Shown here piece by piece: positions 1 to 5,462 of a stretch of DNA of 7,391 nt. Position numbers and translations under genes: made by a program. The DNA is from Myxococcales bacterium (lineage in GTDB: Bacteria; Myxococcota; Myxococcia; Myxococcales; Anaeromyxobacteraceae), in assembly GCA_021779335.1 (NCBI GenBank), contig JAJYAW010000137.1, forward strand, positions 1-7,391, given 5' to 3'. The notes under the pieces are model-generated. The model did no database searches. It was not told the DNA's origin and was given only the letters and a program-made list of their open reading frames with translations. Positions within the stretch are counted from its first letter, which is position 1. Each line of letters starts with the position of its first letter.

Positions 1-271
1 CGAGACATGTGGTTCTCCTTGGAAGACTCGTCTGATGGCGGCTCGCCGAGGGCCTGGCTCGCTCCTCGGCTGCAGAGACGTCACGGTGCGCATCGAGAGA
101 GCACCAGCCCCGACCGTGGCGTTGACGGGCATCCTGCCGCAGCTGCCACGACGCCCCTCACCGGCCCTCGACACGTCGAGCTTCCGGACAGCGTCGGGTC
201 ACGGGCCAGCCTGAGGGCTACCCACGTGGCGCCGCGGCCGGCCGCACCATGCGTGCTAGAGTCCGCGGACG
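1..271. other. Upstream region without a recognisable gene
   Basis: I see no convincing coding region here. The long open frames that cross this stretch are composition-driven, rich in Arg, Pro and Gly, and run antisense or out of frame to the lipoprotein that follows. Two items stand out. One is a palindrome at 167-180 (CTCGACACGTCGAG) that recurs at 6347-6362. The other is a -10-like element at 254-262, just before the lipoprotein start. The 5' part may be intergenic DNA or the end of a decayed gene. Confidence 0.5.
254..262 (+). promoter_or_regulatory. Candidate extended -10 element (leaderless lipoprotein transcript)
   Basis: The sequence TGCTAGAGT fits an extended -10 (TGn followed by TAGAGT). 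Its end lies only 9 nt before the ATG at 272, so transcription would start within a few bases of the start codon. No Shine-Dalgarno sequence lies between it and the ATG, which agrees with a leaderless or nearly leaderless mRNA. No good -35 is visible. This is inference from sequence only. Confidence 0.35.
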
Positions 272-1288
272 ATGCGCGCGCACCTTCGACCCTCCAGGGC
301 CCGACTCCAGGCCGCGCTGCTCCTCCTCGGCGCCCTCGCCGGCTGCAAGGAGCCCGCCCAGGATCCCTGCCGGCCGTACCGGGCCTACGACAACGTCATC
401 CACGACGCGGCCGAGTGGAACGCGTTCGTGGCGTCGGGCTGCACCGTCGTCCAAGGGCACCTCACGCTCTTGGCGGGCTCCGTGGATCCGGCGAACGTCC
501 CCGCCGTCCAGGAGATCACCGGCGGCCTCGGCATCGCGCTCGTCGCACCGTCTCGCGAGGTGGCGCTCCCCCACCTGCGCTCCATCGGCGCCGACCTCAT
601 CGTCACCTCGAGCGCCGACCAGGAGGCCATCCACCTCGCGGCCCTCACGTCGGTCGGCTACTCCGTCGGCGTGTCCGGAAACGGAGCGCTCCGGGTCCTC
701 GAGGTCCCCGCCCTCGCCAGCGTCGGCGGGGGCTGGATCAAGGTCCTCTCGAACGCATCGCTCGAGGTGCTCGACCTCCCCGCGCTCGCCACGCCGGTCG
801 CGCTCGTGGTCGACCAGAACTCGAGCCTCGCGAGCCTCTCGTTCCCCTCCCTGGCGACCGCGTTCTACCTGAGCATCTGGAACGACCCCGCCCTGGTCAG
901 CGTCAGCTTCCCGGCCCTGACGGAGGTGCTGGGCTTCGTGGACCTGTCGGACCTTCCCGTCCTGCCGGCCGTTCGCTTCCCGGTGCTCCAGGCGGTCGGC
1001 ACCGAGAGCGCGTCCGCGGGCCTGAGCTTGTACAGCCTGGACGCGGTGACCGTGATCGACCTGCCGGTGCTCCGGAGCGTGGCGCGCTCCTTCGACGTGT
1101 TCGGCAACCAGGCCCTGGCCACCATGACGGTTCCGGTGCTCGACGTGGTCGGCGACCTCCAGATCGGCAACAACCGGGCCTACCCGGAGTGCCTGGCCAC
1201 CGCGCTCAGGGACCACCTCGCCGCATCCTGCGGCCTCCAGGGCGCCCGGATCGGCGGGAACGACACGACCGCGACCTGTGGCCCGTAG
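272..1288 (+). CDS. Lipoprotein with receptor L-domain-like repeats
   Basis: This encodes a 338-residue predicted lipoprotein. Residues 1-24 form a basic, then hydrophobic signal peptide ending in the lipobox L-A-G-C, so Cys25 would be lipidated after SPase II cleavage. The mature protein contains short hydrophobic repeats of the kind 'L-x-x-L-x-L-P-A-L-x-x-V/A' spaced about 20-25 residues apart (for example VLEVPALASV, VLDLPALATP, SLSFPSLATA, SVSFPALTEV). This pattern is typical of receptor L-domain or leucine-rich beta-helix surface proteins. The C-terminus holds a Cys pair and the ending GGNDTTATC, which resembles the terminal cap of such proteins. The start at 272 is the only one giving a signal peptide. 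The likely role is cell-surface binding or adhesion; the ligand is unknown. It stands alone, with a hairpin about 57 nt after the stop. Confidence 0.85.
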   Translation: MRAHLRPSRARLQAALLLLGALAGCKEPAQDPCRPYRAYDNVIHDAAEWNAFVASGCTVVQGHLTLLAGSVDPANVPAVQEITGGLGIALVAPSREVALPHLRSIGADLIVTSSADQEAIHLAALTSVGYSVGVSGNGALRVLEVPALASVGGGWIKVLSNASLEVLDLPALATPVALVVDQNSSLASLSFPSLATAFYLSIWNDPALVSVSFPALTEVLGFVDLSDLPVLPAVRFPVLQAVGTESASAGLSLYSLDAVTVIDLPVLRSVARSFDVFGNQALATMTVPVLDVVGDLQIGNNRAYPECLATALRDHLAASCGLQGARIGGNDTTATCGP

Positions 1289-1344
1289 CGTCGCGAGCCG
1301 GGTGGCCGCCCGCGCCGAATCGCTGCCGATCGAGGACGAGCGTC

Positions 1345-1363
1345 CCCGCCGACCTTCGGCGGG
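1345..1363 (+). terminator. Stem-loop after the L-domain lipoprotein
   Basis: The arms CCCGCCGA (1345-1352) and TCGGCGGG (1356-1363) pair perfectly over 8 bp with a 3-nt loop, about 57 nt after the lipoprotein stop. No T-tract follows, so a classical Rho-independent terminator is not shown. It may act as a GC-rich stem terminator or as a 3' stabiliser. Confidence 0.35.
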
Positions 1364-1530
1364 TCGGGGCGCCAGTCAGACCCGCATGGTGGTAGGCGCG
1401 CCCCAAGGCGAACCCCTCGGGGGCTTCCGCATCTCATGATCGTTACTACCCTGAGGGGGCGAGCACAGTGATCCGCGGCCTCATGCGGCGCGGCGGGTGC
1501 CCTCCGCAGCCAACGAAAGGATCGGAAACG

Positions 1531-1866
1531 ATGCCTCATATCGAAGTGGAGATCCTGGCGCCCTTCGCGGCCAAGTTCATGGAAGGCTCCAGCCTCACCC
1601 CGGCAGAGCGCGCCGAGGTGCTGCGCATCGCGCAGGGGTTCGCCTGCAAGGACTCCGCGGCCGCGGCCGGCGTGTCCCCCGAGACCATCCGCGCGCGCCG
1701 GAAGCGCATCTACCGGAAGCTCGACGTGGCGGGCTCGGGGTACCTGATCGCGGCGCTCCTGACGCACTCGCTCGACATGCTCGCCAACGGCGGCCGGCTT
1801 GAGCGCGCGGCCTCGCCGGCCGCTCCGCAGCCTGGCGCCAGCGCCGTGTCGGGCGCCGCGAGCTGA
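1531..1866 (+). CDS. Stand-alone LuxR-type helix-turn-helix regulator
   Basis: This encodes a 111-residue protein. Residues 22-77 read like a LuxR/GerE DNA-binding domain: LTPAERAEVLRI for helix 1, KDSAAAAGVSPETIRARRKR for the HTH and recognition helix, then IYRKLDV. The usual His in 'TVxxH' is Arg here. There is no N-terminal receiver or autoinducer domain, only about 20 residues before the HTH, and a low-complexity Ala/Pro tail follows. I chose the ATG at 1531 because AAAGGA (1516-1521) lies 9 nt upstream. The in-frame GTG at 1468 would add 21 Arg/Gly-rich residues without a good ribosome site. It probably binds DNA as a dimer; its targets are unknown. It ends 4 nt from the end of a minus-strand hydrolase remnant, tail to tail. 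Confidence 0.8.
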   Translation: MPHIEVEILAPFAAKFMEGSSLTPAERAEVLRIAQGFACKDSAAAAGVSPETIRARRKRIYRKLDVAGSGYLIAALLTHSLDMLANGGRLERAASPAAPQPGASAVSGAAS

Positions 1867-1870
1867 GCGC

Positions 1871-2166
1871 TCACCCCTCGAGCCACCCGCGGAGCCGCTG
1901 GTAGACCTCCTCGTGGGCGAGCAGTTCGAGGTGGCCCGTGCCGCGCGCCATCCAGCGACGAGGCTCCGGAGGTCGGTGACGCCGACGCTGCGGACCTCCC
2001 CCAGGCGGGCCAGCGGCGCCGCGTCGTGGTTCAGGCCGAGCACGGTGTCCACCGGGCTGCCGCCGCGCTCCAGCGGCGCGCCCTGGTGCGGCGTCCCCAG
2101 GAAGACCACGCTCCCGACCCGGCCGAGCCGGGCCTGGCGAGCCTGGCGGGCCTCGGCCGCGTTGAA
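1871..2166 (-). pseudogene. Alpha/beta hydrolase (lipase/esterase-like) C-terminal remnant
   Basis: On the minus strand, a frame from about 2166 to 1966 encodes a region with VVFLGTPHQGAPLERGG and then VGVTDLR. This is the segment after the nucleophile elbow in PGAP1/lipase-like alpha/beta hydrolases. The homology then continues in a different frame with W-M-A-R-G-T-G-H-L-E-L-L and VYQRLRGWLEG, the catalytic-His region and C-terminus, ending in TGA at 1871-1873. The middle, including the acid residue region, is missing and the frame changes at about 1966-1972. The N-terminal half, with the oxyanion and GxSxG regions, is absent: the homology stops where a ~72-bp repeat begins at 2167. The gene is therefore dead by both an internal out-of-frame deletion and 5' truncation. 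The family call rests on motif recognition. Confidence 0.75.
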
Positions 2167-2238
2167 CCAGTGGTTCCGAAGTCACCGGAACGTGCGCTAT
2201 CGGACTCGAAGCGGGGTTGGAGGTCTTATCCCCGGCAG
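2167..2238 (+). repeat. ~72-bp dispersed direct repeat, copy 1
   Basis: By hand alignment this matches 4307-4379 at roughly 61 of 73 columns with one gap. Two blocks are identical: GAAGTCACCGGAAC and TGCGCTATCGGACTCGAAG. Weaker similarity may reach left to 2161. Copy 1 contains a small inverted pair, TTCCG and CGGAA, around 2174-2190. Its left end is exactly where the hydrolase remnant stops. There is no plausible open frame under selection, because most differences would change amino acids in the one shared open frame. It could be a leftover end of an insertion sequence, a short non-autonomous element, or a recombination site. Confidence 0.8.
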
Positions 2239-2476
2239 CCCCCGACGGATTCAGGTCATGCGGTAGCCAACCCGCGAATATCAGGCTGAGCCACCGTCGC
2301 TCGAAGCACCGCCTCGCCCGTCGCCTTGGCCGTCCGAGTCCCAAGACAAACAGGCCGCCCCCGCGAACGGAGCCGACCCGTTGACGGGACCAACCATATC
2401 AGCGGGACGGGCCGGGGGGAGGCCACGGGGGCGGCGCGGGCGCGCCGGGGCGGACTCGGCGCCCGTCCGAATCTCC
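2239..2476. other. Non-coding stretch upstream of the Cys-rich lipoprotein
   Basis: No recognisable gene is visible on either strand. Base composition is mixed: 2265-2285 and 2470-2520 are AT-richer than the surroundings, and 2405-2460 is extremely GC-rich. Open frames here give low-complexity Arg/Gly/Pro peptides and were discarded. Confidence 0.5.
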
Positions 2477-2504
2477 TCGACAGATATCACCATGAGTCTA
2501 TACA
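2477..2504 (+). promoter_or_regulatory. Candidate sigma70-type promoter for the disintegrin-repeat lipoprotein
   Basis: TCGACA (2477-2482) and TATACA (2499-2504) are separated by 16 nt and lie in a local AT-rich island. Transcription would start near 2511, about 24 nt before the ATG at 2535. One mismatch to the -35 consensus and two to the -10 make this a fair but unproven candidate. Confidence 0.45.
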
Positions 2505-2534
2505 TGTTCGTTTCATCCTTCGCCTGGGGGCCTG

Positions 2535-3842
2535 ATGGCCGCGTCGATCCGGAGCTTCGCCGCCGCACTCCTCGCTGCACTCACCATGGCCGCCTGCGGC
2601 GGCCGCTCCGACCCGGCCGGCGCCTGCGCCGGGGTGGCCGCCGGGACGGTCTGCCGCGCGGCGGCCGGTCCCTGCGACGTGGCCGAGGCCTGCGACGGTG
2701 TGTCGGCCGACTGCCCGGTCGACGCTCTGGCGACGGCGGCCACCACCTGCCGGGCCTCGGCGGGCCCCTGCGACGTGGCCGAGACCTGCAGCGGGAGTTC
2801 CCCGGAGTGCCCCGCGGATGTGCTCGTGGCGGGTGGAACGACCTGCCGCGAGGCGGCCGGCGGCTGCGACGTGGCGGAGGCCTGCACCGGCACCGAGGCG
2901 GCCTGCCCGGCCGACGCCTACCAGGCCGCCAGCACCGTCTGCCGCGAGGCGGCCGGCCCCTGCGACGTGGCCGAGACCTGCACCGGCGCCGACGCGGCCT
3001 GCCCCGCCGACGTCCTGGCGCCCGCCACCACGGTCTGCCGCGCCTCGAGGGGCCCCTGCGACGTGGCGGAGAGCTGCACTGGCGCGACGGTGGACTGCCC
3101 GGCCGACGCCCTCCAGCCCAACACCACGGTCTGCCGCGCCTCGAGGGGCCCCTGCGACGTGGCGGAGAGCTGCACTGGCGCGACGGTGGACTGCCCGGCC
3201 GACGCCCTCGCCCCGGCCGGTACGCTCTGCGGCGCCCCGGACCTCGCCACCTGCACGCGGGCCCCGGCCTGCGACGGAAGCGCCATCGCCTGCCCGCCGC
3301 CGGTGGGCACCAATGGTACGCCCGCCAACGGCTGCTGCACCACCATCGCCGCGGTCACGGACGGCGGCTTCGAGGCCGGAAGCCCATGGGCGGCATGGGC
3401 GCAGAGCTCGACGCAGGTCGGCACGCCAATCTGCAACACCTCCAACTGCAATTCGACTGCTCCCCGTGGACCCCGTTCCGGCAACAACTGGTGCTGGTTC
3501 GGAGGGACCTCGGGCCTCGAAGACGGGAGTGCGTCCCAGTCGGTGGCCGTACCGATCACGGACGCCGATCTCCGCCCCGAGCTGGTCTTCTGGCTCAAGC
3601 AGTCGTCTTGCAGCAACGTCGCCACCGACTACATGGAGGCGCGGTTCAACGGCAACGCCCTGTTCGGCGTCACCTCGGTCGGCGCGGCGTGTGGGGTGAA
3701 TGCCTACGTCGAGAAGCGGATCGACCTCGGCGCCTTCGCCGGGACCACCGGAGTGGTCCAGTTCTTCTCGCACGTGAACGCGGCGGCTTCCGACCCCAGC
3801 TTCGAGGTCGACGACGTTGAGCTGAAGGCCTGCCTGCACTGA
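2535..3842 (+). CDS. Secreted lipoprotein with tandem disintegrin-loop-like Cys repeats
   Basis: This encodes 435 residues. A signal peptide (residues 1-20) ends in the lipobox M-A-A-C, giving a lipidated Cys21. Residues 39-230 are six tandem units of exactly 32 residues, each with four cysteines spaced C-x6-C-x5-C-x6-C and the motif C-R-x5-C-D-V-A-E-x-C, followed by x6-C-P-x-D. A seventh, degenerate unit covers about 231-262. The motif equals the C-R-x5-C-D-x2-E-x-C loop of ADAM and snake-venom disintegrin domains. Residues about 280-435 form a separate domain with 'DGGFEAGSPWAAW', 'GNNWCWFGG' and 'FEVDDVEL' stretches, typical of jelly-roll, carbohydrate-binding-like modules. The likely role is an outer-membrane or surface protein for adhesion or glycan binding. 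A G-rich stretch at 2526-2530 is a weak ribosome site. Units 5 and 6 are 88 bp identical. Confidence 0.85.
   Translation: MAASIRSFAAALLAALTMAACGGRSDPAGACAGVAAGTVCRAAAGPCDVAEACDGVSADCPVDALATAATTCRASAGPCDVAETCSGSSPECPADVLVAGGTTCREAAGGCDVAEACTGTEAACPADAYQAASTVCREAAGPCDVAETCTGADAACPADVLAPATTVCRASRGPCDVAESCTGATVDCPADALQPNTTVCRASRGPCDVAESCTGATVDCPADALAPAGTLCGAPDLATCTRAPACDGSAIACPPPVGTNGTPANGCCTTIAAVTDGGFEAGSPWAAWAQSSTQVGTPICNTSNCNSTAPRGPRSGNNWCWFGGTSGLEDGSASQSVAVPITDADLRPELVFWLKQSSCSNVATDYMEARFNGNALFGVTSVGAACGVNAYVEKRIDLGAFAGTTGVVQFFSHVNAAASDPSFEVDDVELKACLH
3026..3209 (+). repeat. Perfect 88-bp in-frame tandem duplication (units 5 and 6)
   Basis: Bases 3026-3113 are identical to 3122-3209, an offset of 96 bp or exactly 32 codons. 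The other units of the same array differ at many positions. This looks like a recent unit duplication or a gene-conversion event, and unit number may vary between strains. Confidence 0.9.
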
Positions 3843-3872
3843 CGGCCCCGGCCGACCCCTCTCTCGGGGCCG
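3843..3872 (+). terminator. GC-rich hairpin directly after the disintegrin-repeat lipoprotein
   Basis: The arms CGGCCCCG (3843-3850) and CGGGGCCG (3865-3872) pair over 8 bp with a 14-nt loop, starting right after the TGA at 3840-3842. No T-tract follows. It lies between the convergent lipoprotein and aminotransferase remnant, so it could have served both. Its function as a terminator is inferred. Confidence 0.45.
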
Positions 3873-3910
3873 GCGCGGGGCCGAGTGCTTGGCGCCGAGG
3901 CGCGGGAGGG

Positions 3911-4306
3911 TCAGCGCGCCGTGAACCGACCGTGGAACTCCGCCAGCCGGGCCACCACCTGCTCGATCTGCGCCACCGGGGGCAGGATGGTGGTGCGGAA
4001 GTGCCAGGTGCCGGGCTGCTGGCCGAAGCCGCTGCCCGGGACCACGCAGATGCCGGTCTCCTCCAGCAGCGCCATGCAGTACTGGCCGTCGGTGACCCCC
4101 TCCGGCAGGGTGATCCGCGGGAAGGCGTACCTGGCGCCGGCCACCGCGTTGCAGTGGATGCCCGGCACGGCGTTGAGCCCCTGCTCCAGCAGCGTGGCCC
4201 GCCGAGCCAGGCTGCCCAGGGTCTCGGCCTTCTCGGCCACCCAGCGGGCGTGGGAGGGACCGCCGGGGCGGGGGCCGCACTCCCCCAGCAGCCGCTTGGA
4301 GGTGAG
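3911..4306 (-). pseudogene. Alanine-aminotransferase-like C-terminal remnant
   Basis: The minus strand encodes 131 residues matching the end of eukaryote-type alanine aminotransferases (fold-type I PLP enzymes). It starts at SKRLLGECG, then runs through SHARWVAEKAETLGSLARRA, NAVAGARYAFPRI, ETGICVVPGSGFGQ and HFRTTILPP to the stop at 3911-3913. The Arg in HFRTT is the conserved substrate-carboxylate ligand. Normal enzymes are well over 400 residues, so the PLP-binding lysine and most of the fold are missing. Between GECG and PSHARW about 40 or more family residues (the loop after GECG-x-R-GGY) are also absent, which indicates an in-frame internal deletion. The homology ends at the ~72-bp repeat beginning at 4307. 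An internal GTG at 4240 could start a short peptide, but it would not be an enzyme. Confidence 0.8.
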
Positions 4307-4379
4307 CCAGTGGTCCTGAAGTCACCGGAACCTGCGCTATCGGACTCGAAGTGAAGTTGTAGATCTTGCTCGCCGTCAG
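4307..4379 (+). repeat. ~72-bp dispersed direct repeat, copy 2
   Basis: This is the direct-orientation partner of 2167-2238. Its left end adjoins the truncated aminotransferase remnant, and its right end adjoins the Cys-rich lipoprotein fragment, whose TGA stop (minus strand, 4376-4378) lies inside the repeat. Gene remnants therefore flank this copy on both sides, which supports the idea that the repeat marks a recombination or insertion boundary. No target-site duplication is visible. Confidence 0.8.
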
Positions 4380-4631
4380 AGGCACACGCCGCCGCTGCAG
4401 GCGTGACCCACCGGGCAGACCACGGCGGTGGCGCAGGACGTCCCGCACTTGGCGTTGTCGGTCGAGAGATCCCGGCACCGGCCGTCGTCGCAGTCCACCT
4501 GGCCGGTCGGGCAGCCGGTGGTGGTGCTGCTGCTGGAGCAGCCGGCCAGCACCAGGCCCAGGGCCGGCGAGGAGGGCGCGAGCCCACGGCATCCGTCGAG
4601 TCGGCGTACCCCCGGTGATGGAGGCTGCCAT
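4376..4631 (-). pseudogene. Frameshifted, 3'-truncated Cys-rich lipoprotein fragment
   Basis: On the minus strand, one frame from the ATG at 4631 (or the ATG at 4592) encodes a signal-peptide start, R-R-M-P-W-A-R-A-L-L-A. The continuation L-G-L-V-L-A-G-C-S-S-S-S, a perfect lipobox, is in another frame. Removing one G near 4568 would join them. No start codon serves the lipobox frame closely. After the Cys come about 54 residues with CPTGQVDCDDGRCRDLSTDN and further cysteines, typical of short Cys-rich myxobacterial surface lipoproteins. The last codons run straight into the ~72-bp repeat, which provides the stop. The original protein was probably longer. A sequencing error in the G/C run is the alternative to a real frameshift. 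Confidence 0.65.
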
Positions 4632-4861
4632 CTTGGCGCCCGCGGCGGCCGGAGAGCACCTCGGAGACCCGCGCCCGGGAGCCGATGCTCGGCTCCAGCG
4701 CCTTCCGACCCAGGCCGAGCTGCCAACGCTGCGTGCCGGTACCTAACCACTCCGAAGCGAGCCAGTCCTTCGCTGCGCTGTGCGCGCCACCGTGCCTCCA
4801 AGGCGGTCAACCCGGCTCGTGCCCTGGATGGGACTCTTGCAGGTGGTCGCGGTGGACCCGC

Positions 4862-5017
4862 GGAACGAGCGCCACGAACCGCGGGCCACCGATCGTCGAA
4901 GCCGCGGGCTGGAGGTGAGGCGGAGCGCCCGTCGTGATTGACGCCACGCCCCGGGAGCCTTCCAGGCGATCGCGGACCGCGCGGCTGATCTCCCGCGCAT
5001 GCTCGAGATCGTCTCCA
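4862..5017 (-). mobile_element. MITE-like element, left copy (inverted orientation)
   Basis: The reverse complement of 4865-5017 matches 6955-7107 without gaps, with about 8 differences in 153 bases by hand count. Read on the minus strand it begins TGGAGACGATC and ends GCTCGTTCC. These are decayed forms of the perfect 11-bp terminal inverted repeats of the right-hand copy. Most of the differences would alter amino acids in the shared open frame, so coding selection is not evident. It lies about 58 nt beyond the end of mscL. Confidence 0.7.
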
Positions 5018-5074
5018 GCCTGCGTCACCGCCGCACCTGGCGCGAGGTGAGCCCGGTCCGAGCGGTGGCGCCGA

Positions 5075-5434
5075 CTACCGCCTGGCCAGCAGGTCGCGGA
5101 TCTCCATCAGCAGCTTCTCCTCCGCGCTCGGCCCGGGCGGCGGGGCGGGCGGCGGCGGCTTCTTGAGCTTGTTGATCGGCACGACGATGAAGAAGTAGAC
5201 CCCGACGCTGACCATGAGGAAGGCGATCACCGCGTTCAGGAACTTGCCCACCATGACCGAGCCGAGGGAGAGGCTCGAGAAGTCCGGCTTCCCGAAGACC
5301 ATGCCGATGAGCGGCGTGATCACGTCGCCGACGAGGGAGCCTACGATGGCGCCGAAGGCACCGCCCATGATGACACCGACCGCGAGGTCGATGACGTTGC
5401 CGCGTGAGATGAAGTCCTTGAATCCCTTGAGCAT
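5075..5434 (-). CDS. mscL: Large-conductance mechanosensitive channel MscL
   Basis: This encodes a 119-residue inner-membrane channel that opens under membrane tension to release solutes during hypo-osmotic shock. The N-terminus MLKGFKDFISRGNVIDLAVG is the family signature, including the amphipathic N-terminal helix and the start of TM1 (about residues 14-45). TM2 spans about 65-90 (FLNAVIAFLMVSVGVYFFIV). A Pro-rich linker (about 93-102) leads to the C-terminal bundle helix, with EEKLLMEIRDLLARR. The periplasmic loop (about 46-63) is short compared with E. coli, which accounts for the smaller size than the usual ~136. Ribosome site GAGGAG (5441-5446) lies 6 nt before the ATG. The gene follows the DUF481 gene after 28 nt, so cotranscription is likely. 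Confidence 0.96.
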   Translation of the reverse strand: MLKGFKDFISRGNVIDLAVGVIMGGAFGAIVGSLVGDVITPLIGMVFGKPDFSSLSLGSVMVGKFLNAVIAFLMVSVGVYFFIVVPINKLKKPPPPAPPPGPSAEEKLLMEIRDLLARR

Positions 5435-5462
5435 GTCGTTCTCCTCGTGGCGTGGGATGAAG

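Noticed and set aside
7..1395. Very long plus-strand open frame (462 codons) across the first lipoprotein gene
   Set aside because: The product is almost entirely Arg, Gly, Pro and Ala with no domain, and it is out of frame with the lipoprotein, which has a signal peptide and repeats. It is a high-GC shadow.
2161..2167. GTTGAAC as an integron attC core site (GTTRRRY)
   Set aside because: It lies in the hydrolase remnant at the repeat edge, and the second repeat copy has GGTGAGC at that place. No matching R'' core or folded attC architecture was found.
2487..4631. 714-codon minus-strand open frame
   Set aside because: It is antisense to the well-supported Cys-repeat lipoprotein and passes through several unrelated segments. 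Its apparent repeats are the mirror of the sense-strand tandem units.
4865..5017. The inverted repeat as a protein-coding fragment (shared open frame starting around 5015)
   Set aside because: Most of the eight differences between the copies change the amino acid, no family is recognisable, and the segment is bounded by terminal inverted repeats, so an element explains it better.
5026..5067. Nested inverted repeats (CACCGC/GCGGTG around CACCT/AGGTG) after mscL as a terminator
   Set aside because: The stems are short, the loop arrangement is weak and no T-tract follows, so I did not list it as a feature, though it is in the right place.
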